64,000 bases of DNA from AWTP1-13 sp963820375. GTDB lineage: Bacteria > Pseudomonadota > Alphaproteobacteria > Rhizobiales > Hyphomicrobiaceae. Both the position numbers and the translations under genes were made by a program. A model generated the notes under the pieces. The model ran no database searches and was not told the origin of the DNA. It saw nothing but the letters and a program-made list of their open reading frames with translations. The stretch's first letter is position 1. Every line of letters begins with the position of its first letter. The DNA is taken from assembly GCA_963820375.1 (NCBI GenBank), contig CAWFZX010000019.1, positions 248,001-312,000 of the forward strand. Direction: 5' to 3'. Positions 35,872-45,989 of the stretch are shown piece by piece.

Positions 35872-38829
35872 TCAGGCCGTCAAGGCCTGTGCCAGGAGCG
35901 CCTTCTGCTCCTGATTGTGCCTGCTGGCCAGGCCCGTAGCGGTGGCGGCGGACGCCGGCCGCCCCACGTAGAGGGGCCGCTTCGCCGCCAGCTCCAGGTG
36001 CTGCAACACCCATTCGAGGTTCGGCTCCATGAAGCTCCAGGCACCCATGTTCTTCGGTTCCTCTTGCGCCCAGACCACCTCGCTGTTGGGGAAGCGAGCC
36101 AGTTCGCCGATCAGGGCACGGGCCGGAAACGGATAGTACTGCTCGATGCGCATCAGGTAGACGTCGTCGATGCCGGCCGCCGCGCGCGCCTCGTACAGAT
36201 CGTAGTAGACCTTGCCCGAACAGAGCACGACCCGGCGGATGGCGCGGTCGGCGCGCAACTGCCCGTCCTGGGCCGGGTGCAACTGCGCGTCGTCCCAGAG
36301 CAGACGATGAAACGAGGTGCCTGGCCCGAGCTCGCTGAGCTCGGAAATCACGCGCTTGTGCCGCAGCAGCGACTTGGGGGTCATGATCACCAGAGGCTTG
36401 CGGAACTTGCGGTGCAGTTGCCGGCGCAGGACGTGGAAGTAGTTGGCCGGCGTCGTACAGTTGACCACCTGCCAGTTGTCCTCGGCGCACAACTGCAAAA
36501 AGCGCTCGAGGCGAGCCGAGGAATGCTCCGGTCCCTGCCCCTCATAACCATGCGGCAGCAGGCACACCAGCCCGGACATGCGCAGCCATTTGCGCTCACC
36601 CGAGGAGATGAACTGGTCGAACACCACCTGCGCGCCGTTGGCGAAATCCCCGAATTGCGCCTCCCACATGGTCAGCGCGTTGGGCTCGGCCAGCGTATAG
36701 CCATACTCGAAGGCCAGCACTGCCTCCTCGGAGAGCATCGAATTGATGACCTCAAAGCGTCCTTGGCCGGGGGCCACGTACTTGAGCGGCGTATAGCGCC
36801 GTTCGCTCTCCTGATCGAACAGCACCGAGTGGCGCTGCGAAAAGGTGCCGCGCTCGCTGTCCTGTCCCGACAGGCGCACCGGAAAACCTTCATTGAGCAG
36901 CGTGCCGAAGGCCAGTTGTTCGGCCAGCGACCAATCGATGCCGGAGCCGCTTTCGACCATCTCGCGCCGGCGCTGCAACAGGCGCTGAATGGTCTTGTGG
37001 GCATGGAAATCCTGCGGCAGGGAGGTGATGCGCCGGCCCACTTCCTGCAACGTAGTGATGGCCACACCGGTTTGACCGCGTCGGGCCTCGTCGTCGGCAA
37101 AGCCGATGTCTGACCAGCGCCCGTCGAGCCAATCGGCCTTGTTGGGCTTATAGCTATCGGCAGCGGCCAGCTCCTCGTCGAGCCGCGCACGGAAGGCTGC
37201 CGTCATGTCGGCAACATCTTGCGCCGAGACGACGCCCTCCTCGATCAGGCGCTTCGCATAGATGCTGACCGTTGAGGGGTGCGCCTTGATGGCTTGATAC
37301 ATCAACGGCTGGGTGAAGGCGGGCTCATCCAATTCGTTGTGGCCGTGCCGCCGGTAGCAGAACATGTCGACGACCACTGGCTTTTGGAATTTCTGGCGGA
37401 ACTCGGTGGCAATCTTGGCGACGTGCACCACCGCCTCCGGGTCGTCGCCGTTGACGTGGAAGATCGGCGCCTCCACCATCTTTGCCACGTCCGAGCAATA
37501 GGGCGAGGAGCGCGAGTAGCGCGGATTGGTGGTGAAGCCAATCTGGTTGTTGATGATGAAATGGACCGAGCCGCCGGTGCGGTGACCCTTCAGCCCGGAG
37601 AGGCCGAAACATTCGGCCACCACGCCTTGACCGGCAAACGCGGCATCGCCGTGGATGAGCAGAGGCAAGACCGGCGTACGCTCGCCGACCCGGCAACCGT
37701 GCTGGTCCTGCTTGGCGCGCACCTTGCCCAATACCACCGGATCGACGATCTCCAGATGCGAGGGATTGGCGGTCAGCGAGAGGTGCACGTTGTTGCCGTC
37801 GAAGGCACGATCGGCGGAGGCCCCGAGGTGGTATTTGACGTCGCCTGAGCCATCGACGTCCTCGGGCTTGGAAGAGCCACCCTTGAACTCGTTGAAAATG
37901 GCGCGCAGGGGCTTGCTCAAGACGTTGGCAAGGACGTTGAGGCGGCCGCGATGGGCCATGCCGATCACGATCTCCTTTACCCCGAGCTGACCGCCGCGCT
38001 TGATGATCTGTTCGAGGGCCGGCACCATCAATTCGGCACCGTCCAGCCCGAAGCGCTTGGTGCCGGTATATTTGACGTCGGCAAATTTCTCGAAGGCCTC
38101 CGCCTCGATCAGCTTGTTGAGGATCGCCTTTTTGCCTTCGACGGTGAAGGTGATCTCCTTGTCCCTGCCCTCGATGCGCTCCTGCAGCCAGGACTTCTGC
38201 GCCGGCGAGGTGATATGCATGAACTCGACCCCGATGTGCCGGCAGTAGGTCCGGCGCAAGATCTTCAAGATCTCGCGCACGCTGGCGATCTCGAGCCCCA
38301 ACACCTTGTCGATGAAAATCGGACGGTCGAGATCGGCCTCGGTGAAGCCGTAGGTCTCCGGCCGCAGTTCCCTGTGCATCTTGCGGGCGACGAGGCCCAA
38401 GGGATCGAGGTCGGCCGCCAGGTGGCCCATGACGCGATAGGCGCGGATCAGCATGAGCGCGCGAATGCTGTCCTGGGTTGCGCGCATGGACGCGATGGGA
38501 TCGAGGTTGACCCCGCCGGCACCGGCGCGGGCCTCAAGCTCATGGCGAAGACTTCGCTCAACGCCACCCCAGTCGCCGGTCAGGGCAGCCGTGAGCTCAC
38601 TTTTCTCGTGAATTTGCTGCAGCGGTCTGGCCCAGGACGGGCCGCCGGCCCCGTTGCCATCGGCCTGCGGCTGCTCCTCCTGCAGGCTGGCGAAAAAGTG
38701 TCGCCACTCGTCGCTGACGGAGCCCGGGTTGCGCGCGTATTGCGCCTGCATCTCCTCGATGTAGGCGGCGTTGGCGCCCTGCAAAAAGGACGTGCGGACA
38801 AAGGCTTCGTTTTTCGGCTGGCGGGTCAT
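35872..38829 (-). CDS. sucA: 2-oxoglutarate dehydrogenase E1
   Basis: SucA decarboxylates 2-oxoglutarate with ThDP and reductively succinylates E2. The 985-aa product has the OGDH N-terminus (NAAYIEEMQAQYARNP), HIGVEFMHI, the ThDP-domain segments IGMAHRGRLNVLANVL and HGDAAFAGQGVVAE, FIINNQIGFTTNP, and the transketolase-like C-terminal domain (QDSERGTFSQRHSVL, LPHGYEGQGPEHSSARLERF). The frame is intact. The ATG at 38829 is unusual in having four 12-bp repeats directly upstream where a ribosome-binding site would lie; no in-frame upstream start exists. sucB follows by 9 nt. Confidence 0.95.
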   Translation of the reverse strand: MTRQPKNEAFVRTSFLQGANAAYIEEMQAQYARNPGSVSDEWRHFFASLQEEQPQADGNGAGGPSWARPLQQIHEKSELTAALTGDWGGVERSLRHELEARAGAGGVNLDPIASMRATQDSIRALMLIRAYRVMGHLAADLDPLGLVARKMHRELRPETYGFTEADLDRPIFIDKVLGLEIASVREILKILRRTYCRHIGVEFMHITSPAQKSWLQERIEGRDKEITFTVEGKKAILNKLIEAEAFEKFADVKYTGTKRFGLDGAELMVPALEQIIKRGGQLGVKEIVIGMAHRGRLNVLANVLSKPLRAIFNEFKGGSSKPEDVDGSGDVKYHLGASADRAFDGNNVHLSLTANPSHLEIVDPVVLGKVRAKQDQHGCRVGERTPVLPLLIHGDAAFAGQGVVAECFGLSGLKGHRTGGSVHFIINNQIGFTTNPRYSRSSPYCSDVAKMVEAPIFHVNGDDPEAVVHVAKIATEFRQKFQKPVVVDMFCYRRHGHNELDEPAFTQPLMYQAIKAHPSTVSIYAKRLIEEGVVSAQDVADMTAAFRARLDEELAAADSYKPNKADWLDGRWSDIGFADDEARRGQTGVAITTLQEVGRRITSLPQDFHAHKTIQRLLQRRREMVESGSGIDWSLAEQLAFGTLLNEGFPVRLSGQDSERGTFSQRHSVLFDQESERRYTPLKYVAPGQGRFEVINSMLSEEAVLAFEYGYTLAEPNALTMWEAQFGDFANGAQVVFDQFISSGERKWLRMSGLVCLLPHGYEGQGPEHSSARLERFLQLCAEDNWQVVNCTTPANYFHVLRRQLHRKFRKPLVIMTPKSLLRHKRVISELSELGPGTSFHRLLWDDAQLHPAQDGQLRADRAIRRVVLCSGKVYYDLYEARAAAGIDDVYLMRIEQYYPFPARALIGELARFPNSEVVWAQEEPKNMGAWSFMEPNLEWVLQHLELAAKRPLYVGRPASAATATGLASRHNQEQKALLAQALTA

Positions 38830-38830
38830 G

Positions 38831-38878
38831 GGCTCAGGTCGGGGCTCAGGTCGGGGCTCAGGTCGGGGCTCAGGTCGG
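38831..38878. repeat. 12-bp tandem array, four copies, abutting the sucA start
   Basis: GGCTCAGGTCGG is repeated perfectly four times, with a degenerate fifth unit to 38890. The array begins one base from the sucA ATG, so copy-number change would move whatever lies upstream relative to the start codon. On the sucA strand the units read CCGACCTGAGCC, with no good Shine-Dalgarno sequence. Confidence 0.95.
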
Positions 38879-38890
38879 GGGCTCGGGTCG

Positions 38891-39147
38891 TCGGCTGCTC
38901 AAAGTCGTCGTCTGATTGGGAAGGACGGGCGGGGTAACAATCGCACACGCACGTGACCAAACGCCTACGCAGGCGGCGCCTAACTAGCACATTGGTGGAT
39001 ATAGTACATGCGGCAGGCGGCTTTTAGAGCGGAGCGGGCTGGGCACGCCAACAGCTAGCGGGCAGCGTGCCGCCCACACCCGTGTTTCTCGCCAGCGCTG
39101 GGCAGCGGCGCCACGGCCGCCTGCCCGCGCATTGGGCCTGCCCAAGC
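38891..39147. other. Intergenic region between sucD and sucA
   Basis: Together with the 12-bp array, 318 bp separate sucD and sucA, wide for a suc operon. No gene is visible. A short AT-richer segment near 38990-39015 could hold an internal sucA promoter, but I cannot name a -35/-10 pair with confidence. Confidence 0.35.
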
Positions 39148-40047
39148 CTAACCCTTCAGCACCTTGGCGAGCGTCGTGCCAAGCGAGGCGGGACTGTCGG
39201 CAACGGCAATGCCTGCCGATTTCAGAGCCTCGGCCTTGTCCTCGGCGCGGCCTTTGCCGCCGGCGATGATCGCCCCGGCATGGCCCATGCGACGGCCGGG
39301 CGGCGCCGTCATGCCAGCGATGAAGCCGGCCATCGGCTTCTTGCGGCCGTTCCTCGCCTCCGACTTGATGAACTCGGCGGCATCCTCCTCGGCCGCTCCG
39401 CCGATCTCGCCGATCATAATGATCGAATCGGTGGCCGCATCGGCCAGAAACATCTCCAGCACATCGATAAACTCGGTGCCTTTGACAGGATCGCCGCCGA
39501 TGCCGACGGCGGTGGACTGACCGAGCCCGGCATCGGTGGTTTGCTTGACCGCCTCGTAGGTGAGCGTCCCCGAGCGCGAGACGATGCCGACCGTGCCGGC
39601 GCTGAAGATATTGGCGGGCATAATGCCGATCTTGCAGGCGTTGGGCGTGAGCACACCTGGACAGTTGGGGCCGATCAAGCGCGACTTCGAGCCGTCGAGC
39701 GCGCGCTTCACCTTCACCATGTCGAGCACGGGAATGCCCTCGGTGATGCAGACGATCAACGGCATTTGCGCATCGATCGCCTCCAAGATGGCATCGGCGG
39801 CGAAGCGGGGCGGAACATAGATGGCCGTGGCGGTGGCACCGGTTGCCTGTTTGGCGGCGCTGACGGTGTCGAAAATCGGCACGCTGGCGAGCGTCGCGTC
39901 GGGGTGCTTGCTGCCGCCCTTGCCTGGGGTCACACCGGCCACAACCTGCGTGCCGTAGGCCAGCGCCTGCTGGGTGTGGAAGGTGCCCTGGCTGCCGGTG
40001 ATTCCCTGGCAGATCACCTTGGTGTGCTTGTCGACGAGGATGGCCAT
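39148..40047 (-). CDS. sucD: Succinyl-CoA synthetase alpha subunit
   Basis: SucD and SucC convert succinyl-CoA to succinate with formation of ATP or GTP. The 299-aa product has the CoA-binding Rossmann start (AILVDKHTKVICQGITGSQG), YVPPRFAADAI, LIGPNCPGVLTPN, GIVSRSGTLTYEA and the phospho-His loop (GFIAGMTAPPGRRMGHAGAI). The start follows the sucC stop by one base, so translation is coupled. Confidence 0.96.
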   Translation of the reverse strand: MAILVDKHTKVICQGITGSQGTFHTQQALAYGTQVVAGVTPGKGGSKHPDATLASVPIFDTVSAAKQATGATATAIYVPPRFAADAILEAIDAQMPLIVCITEGIPVLDMVKVKRALDGSKSRLIGPNCPGVLTPNACKIGIMPANIFSAGTVGIVSRSGTLTYEAVKQTTDAGLGQSTAVGIGGDPVKGTEFIDVLEMFLADAATDSIIMIGEIGGAAEEDAAEFIKSEARNGRKKPMAGFIAGMTAPPGRRMGHAGAIIAGGKGRAEDKAEALKSAGIAVADSPASLGTTLAKVLKG

Positions 40048-40048
40048 C

Positions 40049-41248
<1,200 letters not shown>

Positions 41249-41285
41249 GCAATCCCCAGCGGTTTGGCGTGGCGACAGGCCAGAC

Positions 41286-41302
41286 TGGTATACCGTATAC
41301 CA
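41286..41302. promoter_or_regulatory. TGGTATAC-C-GTATACCA palindrome, candidate GntR-type operator of sucC
   Basis: A perfect 8-bp inverted repeat with one central base lies 38 bp upstream of the sucC start. TGGTATACCA-like dyads are typical sites of GntR/FCD-family regulators. The inner ATACCGTAT also occurs upstream of the dehydrogenase gene at 3003-3911. No regulator gene is encoded in the window. Confidence 0.6.
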
Positions 41303-41347
41303 AAGGGGCGCCGCGCCGTCAGCGGGTCAACGCTGCTGGCGCACGCC

Positions 41348-41734
41348 TTATTGTGCACTGCGAGAGGCGATCATTTCAATCTCCACCCGCGCCCCCATCG
41401 GCAGGGCCGCCACGGCGACCGTGGAGCGGGCCGGGTAGGGCTCCCGAAAATAGCTTTGGTAGACCGCGTTGACGGCGGCAAAGTCGGCCATGTTGGTCAG
41501 GAAAATCGTGGCCTTCAGCCCATGCGCCAAGGACAGACCCGCTGCCTCCAAAATCGCCTTGAGATTGTCCAGGCATTGCCCGGCCTCGCGTGCGATGTCG
41601 CCGGTCACCAGCTGGCCGGTGGCGGCATCGAGCGCTATTTGGCCAGAAATAAAGACCAGATCGCCGCACTGGATGGCTGGCGAGTAGGGACCGATCGGTT
41701 TGCTTTTGGCCAAGCCAATGGCGTGCTTTTCCAC
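41348..41734 (-). CDS. RidA/YjgF-family deaminase
   Basis: The 128-aa product is full length for RidA, which hydrolyses reactive enamine/imine intermediates such as 2-aminoacrylate. It has IGPYSPAIQCGDLVFISGQI at the N-terminus and, near the C-terminus, YPARSTVAVAALPMGARVEI, including the catalytic-type Arg (PARS) and the terminal acidic residue (EIEM). It lies between mdh and sucC on the same strand. That is not its usual place in the TCA cluster; it may ride on the same transcript. Confidence 0.88.
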   Translation of the reverse strand: MEKHAIGLAKSKPIGPYSPAIQCGDLVFISGQIALDAATGQLVTGDIAREAGQCLDNLKAILEAAGLSLAHGLKATIFLTNMADFAAVNAVYQSYFREPYPARSTVAVAALPMGARVEIEMIASRSAQ

Positions 41735-41882
41735 GTTGCTGTTTCCTTGCGTTGGCGCCCATACCCGCGCGCCCCGCGCTGGCCAAGGACGCTAAAATCC
41801 CGTTTCCCCGCCCGCCGTCCGCCGTTGCCGCGGGGCGCCGGCGCCGACCCAGAGGTGGTTTGGCGCCGCGCCCTGGCAATCG

Positions 41883-42848
41883 TCAGTGCGCCAGCTGGGG
41901 GGCAATCTTCTTGCAGGCCTCAATCAGGCCCTTTACCAACTCGACCGACTTTAAGAACATCTGTCGCTCGGCGGCATTGAGATCGATTTCCACGATTTTC
42001 TCCACGCCTGCGGCGCCGATCACCACCGGCACGCCGACGTAGAGGCCCTTCACACCGTACTCGCCGTTGAGGTAGGTGGCGCAAGGCAGCACGCGCCGCT
42101 TGTCCTTAAGGTAGCTCTCCGCCATCGCAAGGGCGGCAGAGGCCGGCGCGTAGAAGGCAGAGCCGGTCTTCAAAAGGTTGACGATTTCCCCGCCGCCCTT
42201 GCGCGTGCGCTCGATGATGGCGTCGAGCTTGGCCTGGCTGGTCCAGCCCATGCGCACGAGATCGGGCAAGGGAATACCGCCGACGGTGGAATAGCGCGCA
42301 ATCGGCACCATGTCGTCGCCATGGCCGCCGAGAACCAGCGCCGCCACGTCTTCGACCGAGACATGGAACTCCTCGGCAAGGAAGGCGCGAAAGCGCCCGG
42401 TATCCAGGATACCGGCCATGCCGACCACTTTCTGCGTCGGCAGTCCGCAAGCCCTTTGCAGGGCCCACACCATGGCGTCGAGCGGGTTGGTGATGACGAT
42501 GACGAAGGCGTTCGGCGCGTATTTCTTGATGCCGGCGCCGGCCTGCTCCATCACCTTGAGATTGATGCCGAGCAGATCGTCTCAACTCATGCCCGGCTTG
42601 CGCGGAACGCCGGCGGTAATAATGATGACGTCGGCGCCCTCGATGTCGGCGTAGGCATTGGCGGGCCTGAACTTGGCATCGAAGCCTTCGACCGCACCGG
42701 CCTGCCAGATGTCCAGGCTCTTGCCGCCGGGTATGCCCTCGACAATGTCGAACAGGACGACGTCGCCCAGCTCCTTGAGACCCACCAAGTGGGCCAGCGT
42801 GCCGCCGATCATGCCAGCGCCGATCAGTGCAATCTTGCTACGCGCCAT
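41883..42848 (-). pseudogene. mdh: Malate dehydrogenase (mdh) with in-frame TGA at a catalytic Arg codon
   Basis: MDH oxidises malate with NAD+. From the ATG at 42848 (GAGGAG upstream) the frame encodes KIALIGAGMIGGTLAHLV and ADVIIITAGVPRKPGMS. It then meets TGA at codon 89 (42584-42582) and continues in the same frame with DDLLGINLKVMEQAG, VITNPLDAMVW, the catalytic His in LVLGGHGDDMVP and the normal C-terminus. Relatives read KPGMSRDD, so one C-to-T change (CGA to TGA) replaces the substrate-binding, catalytic Arg. Full length would be 321 aa. Without suppression the product is an 88-aa fragment. It is otherwise undamaged, so the change is recent or an error. Confidence 0.9.
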
Positions 42849-43230
42849 ACCCGTTGCTCCTCGCTTAAGCTGGTGAAGCGCCGCCCTCTGACGAAGGACA
42901 AGGTTGTTCGCCGGAACCGGGGGCTCGCGCGGTTGGTTAACCCGAAACCTCTGGCGGTTCAAGAAAATCGACCGCAGGCGACAGGCGAGGCAAAACCCAT
43001 GGCAAACCGCCCCACGTCGAATGGCCGGCCGGCGCCGGCGCGGCGGCGGGCGACCGGCCACGGCCGCAGGCGACCATCGAGCCAACCTCTTGCCAGTGCG
43101 CATCCGCCCAGTGCGCATCCGCCCCCTTGTCTGCTGGCGCGGGCCGGCCTAGGTGCCTATGCCCGGACGGCAGGCACGCCCCACGGCCCGGAGCGAAGGC
43201 AACAGCCAAGAGGAGAGGTTTGGCGCCGCG
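42849..43230. other. Divergent region between mdh and the flavin monooxygenase
   Basis: 382 bp with no convincing gene. It contains a 15-bp tandem duplication (43094-43123) and a GGTTGGTTAACCC stretch near 42930. Promoters for both mdh and the monooxygenase must lie here, but I cannot fix their elements. Confidence 0.4.
43094..43123. repeat. 15-bp perfect tandem duplication
   Basis: CAGTGCGCATCCGCC occurs twice back to back (43094-43108 and 43109-43123), about 107 bp upstream of the monooxygenase start. Confidence 0.93.
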
Positions 43231-44616
43231 ATGGTTGATCTCAGCGCAGACAGATATTGCATCATCGGCGCCGGCCCCTCCGGACTGGCGACCGCCAAGA
43301 CGTTCCTTGAGCGCGGCATCGCCTTCGACTGCCTCGAGCGCGAGCCCGACATCGGCGGCCTGTGGAACATCGCCACCAACAGCGGCATCGTCTACGAGAC
43401 GACCCACCTCGTCTCCTGCATCAGCGCGACCGGCTTCGACGACTTGCCGATGCTCGATGCGGACTACCCCGAATACCCAAGCCATGCGCGCGTGCTCGGC
43501 TATTTCCGCGACTACGTGGCAAAGTTTGGACTGCAGCGCCACATCCAACTCGGCAAGGCCGTGAGCCGCGTCGCTCCAGCCGGCGAAGGGCGCTGGCAGG
43601 TGAGCGTCGCCGGCGAAGCGGAGCCGCGAAACTATCGCGGCGTGGTCATCGCCAGTGGCCATCACGACGTGCCGCGCATGCCGGTCTATCCCGGCAGCTT
43701 CAGCGGTGAGATCATGCATTCGCGGGGCTACAAGAGCCCGCTGCAGCTGCGCGACAAGCGCGTGCTCGTGGTGGGCTGCGGTAACTCGGCCGCCGATGTG
43801 GTCAGCGATGCCGTGCACGGTCGTTCGCAGGTGTTCTTGAGCCTGCGGCGCGGCTATTGGTTCGTCCCCAAGTTCCTGCTCGGCTTCCCGACCGGCGACG
43901 TGCTCGACAACGTCGAGAAGGTGCCGATGCCGCGGTTGCTAAAGCGCTGGCTGTTCCAGGCGAGCCTGTGGTTGCTGCAGGGCCCGCCGGCGCGCTACCG
44001 TATGCCGCAGCCCGATCATGCCATCGACCAGGCGCATCCGACCATGACGGACGAGATCCCGCGCCTGGTCGCGCACGGCAGCCTGATCGTGAAGCCGGAG
44101 ATTGCCGGCTACGACGGGGAGCGTGTGCTGTTCAAGGATGGCAGCGCCGAAAGCGTCGATCTGATCGTGTTTGCGACCGGGTATCAACCGGTGCTGCCCT
44201 TCCTCGATGAGAAGATCGCCTTTGCTGGGGATGGCCGCCCCCGCTTCGTGCACAATGTTTTTCACCCCGAGCACGTCAACTTGTTTGCCGTCGGCTTGGT
44301 GCAAGCCAACGGCAGCATGTGGCGCCTCGCCGACTACCAGGCGCAGGTCATTGCCAACAGCATCATCGCCGCCGTGCGGGCACCGCAGCGGGCGGCACGG
44401 TTTCGCGCCAATTTGTCGTTGCTGGAGAAGCGCTCGCCATTTGTGGCTTCCGAGCGGCACCGGTTGGAGGTGAACTACTACGACTATCGCCGCAAGCTCA
44501 AACGCCTGATCCGCAGTTTTGGCAACGTGCGCAAAATGCGGCTCGCGGCCGATGGCGAGGCGGCGCCCGCGGTGATCGCGCGCGGCAAGGCGGCTACGCC
44601 AGAACGGGTGCCTTGA
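43231..44616 (+). CDS. Flavin-containing monooxygenase (class B, FMO-like)
   Basis: The 461-aa enzyme has both dinucleotide sites of the family: FAD motif GAGPSG at residues 13-18 and NADPH motif VVGCGNSAADVV. The FMO fingerprint region FSGEIMHSRGY lies between them and FATGYQP follows. FMOs oxygenate N, S or carbonyl carbons of small molecules. The ATG at 43231 lies 15 nt after AGGAG. The upstream frame to 43153 has no homology. The 3' end overlaps the convergent zapE gene by 23 bp. The substrate is unknown. Confidence 0.88.
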   Translation: MVDLSADRYCIIGAGPSGLATAKTFLERGIAFDCLEREPDIGGLWNIATNSGIVYETTHLVSCISATGFDDLPMLDADYPEYPSHARVLGYFRDYVAKFGLQRHIQLGKAVSRVAPAGEGRWQVSVAGEAEPRNYRGVVIASGHHDVPRMPVYPGSFSGEIMHSRGYKSPLQLRDKRVLVVGCGNSAADVVSDAVHGRSQVFLSLRRGYWFVPKFLLGFPTGDVLDNVEKVPMPRLLKRWLFQASLWLLQGPPARYRMPQPDHAIDQAHPTMTDEIPRLVAHGSLIVKPEIAGYDGERVLFKDGSAESVDLIVFATGYQPVLPFLDEKIAFAGDGRPRFVHNVFHPEHVNLFAVGLVQANGSMWRLADYQAQVIANSIIAAVRAPQRAARFRANLSLLEKRSPFVASERHRLEVNYYDYRRKLKRLIRSFGNVRKMRLAADGEAAPAVIARGKAATPERVP

Positions 44617-45703
44617 GGCGCTCGCTGCGGCCTTTCAGGTAGCCTTCCGAGCGCATTTCCATCAAGCGCGAGACGGTCCGCTCAACCAGCAGTCCCGCCT
44701 CGTTTTGCGGCAGCAGCCCGTCGGGCTCGGCGGCAGCCGAGGCGATCAGGCAAACGCGCGCGTCGTAGAGGGTGTCAATCAGATTGACAAAACGGCGCGC
44801 GACGCTGCGCTGGGCCGTGGTCAGCGCCGGGATCGCATCGATCATGATGGTGTGAAAGTTGCGCGCCAGCGCCAAATAATCGAGGGTCCCCAGCGGCCGC
44901 TCGCACAGCTCGGCAAACGGCATGCGGGCAATGCCCATGGCGGCCCGCGGCACATGCAAGCTGCGGCCCTTCACATCGATCTCGACGGCAGCGCTGGGAT
45001 GACCGCTGGTCAACTCCTGCCAGAGCCGGTCCATTTGCGCCTCTGCGTGCGCGTCGGTGGGCCAGAAGTAGAGGGGCTTGCCGGACAGCTTGGCAAGCCG
45101 GAAGTCCTTACCTGCGCCCAACTCATCGATCTCCATCTTGCTGGTGATGAGGTCGATGAACGGCTGAAACAGCTGCCGATTGAGGCCGTCCTTGTAGAGC
45201 TCGGCGGGCGGCACATTCGAGGTCGCCACCATCACCACCTCAGCCTCGAAGAGGCCGTCGAACAGGCGGCCGAGGATCATGGCATCGGCAATGTCCGTCA
45301 CGTGCAATTCGTCAAAGCACAGCAGGCGGGCCCGACGGGCCAAGCTACGTGCGACCTGCGGGATCGGATCGCCGGCTGCCGTCTTGCGCGCTTCGGCGAT
45401 CAGATCGTGCACCTCGCTCATGAAGGCATGGAAGTGAAGCCGCCGGCGCGGCTTGAATTTCGTGGCCGCATAAAACAAATCCATCAGCATGGTCTTGCCG
45501 CGGCCGACGGGTCCAAAAATGTAGCGCCCCTTGGGCGCCGGTGTAGAGCGATCAAACAGGCCCGATAGCCCGGAGCGTCTCGGCCGCCAGCGGCGCAGGG
45601 CCTGCACCAGGGCCTCGAGCCTTGCTGCTTCCTCGGCTTGCGCCGCGTCAGCCTCTATGGCGCCGGCAGCGACGAGATGGCGGTAATCATCGAGCAAGGT
45701 CAT
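44594..45703 (-). CDS. zapE: AFG1/ZapE-family AAA+ ATPase
   Basis: The 369-aa P-loop ATPase has Walker A GPVGRGKTM at residues 64-72, Walker B RLLCFDELHVTDIADAM, and the family segments HFHAFMSEVHDLI and MVATSNVPPAELYKDGLNR. ZapE acts at the division septum in E. coli; mitochondrial AFG1 supports respiratory complexes. In many alphaproteobacteria it lies next to mdh; here a flavin monooxygenase gene separates them. Confidence 0.93.
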   Translation of the reverse strand: MTLLDDYRHLVAAGAIEADAAQAEEAARLEALVQALRRWRPRRSGLSGLFDRSTPAPKGRYIFGPVGRGKTMLMDLFYAATKFKPRRRLHFHAFMSEVHDLIAEARKTAAGDPIPQVARSLARRARLLCFDELHVTDIADAMILGRLFDGLFEAEVVMVATSNVPPAELYKDGLNRQLFQPFIDLITSKMEIDELGAGKDFRLAKLSGKPLYFWPTDAHAEAQMDRLWQELTSGHPSAAVEIDVKGRSLHVPRAAMGIARMPFAELCERPLGTLDYLALARNFHTIMIDAIPALTTAQRSVARRFVNLIDTLYDARVCLIASAAAEPDGLLPQNEAGLLVERTVSRLMEMRSEGYLKGRSERLKAPVLA

Positions 45704-45989
45704 CGCCGCCTCGGCTATCGCGTCAAAGACCCAGGGTCAAGGTCGGCCCCCCGCTCCCGAGGGCCTGCAGGTTTGCCGCCCGCAAGGGCTGCTCATTTGC
45801 CGGGCACACCCTGCCCGCTCGAGAGGCCGCGATGGGACCCAAATGTGGCGCTGCCGCATCAACTCTAGCAGTTGTTAAATAACACTTTTTTGAATTCATC
45901 GTGGGGTCATGTCTGCTCCTTATTGTGCAATGCAAAAGAAGACCGACTGAACGCCTCGACAGCAACCAGAGGCAACACCGGAGATGAGC
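45704..45989. other. AT-richer divergent intergenic region
   Basis: 286 bp between zapE and the acetyltransferase. It is clearly lower in GC than its surroundings around 45870-45945 and holds TGTTA-AA-TAACA at 45873-45884 plus a T6 run. It probably contains the promoters of both flanking genes. Confidence 0.4.

Noticed and set aside
42582..42584. Selenocysteine or tryptophan recoding at the mdh TGA
   Set aside because: The family has Arg, not Cys or Trp, at this position; no SECIS-like hairpin is obvious downstream, and many genes here end normally at TGA.
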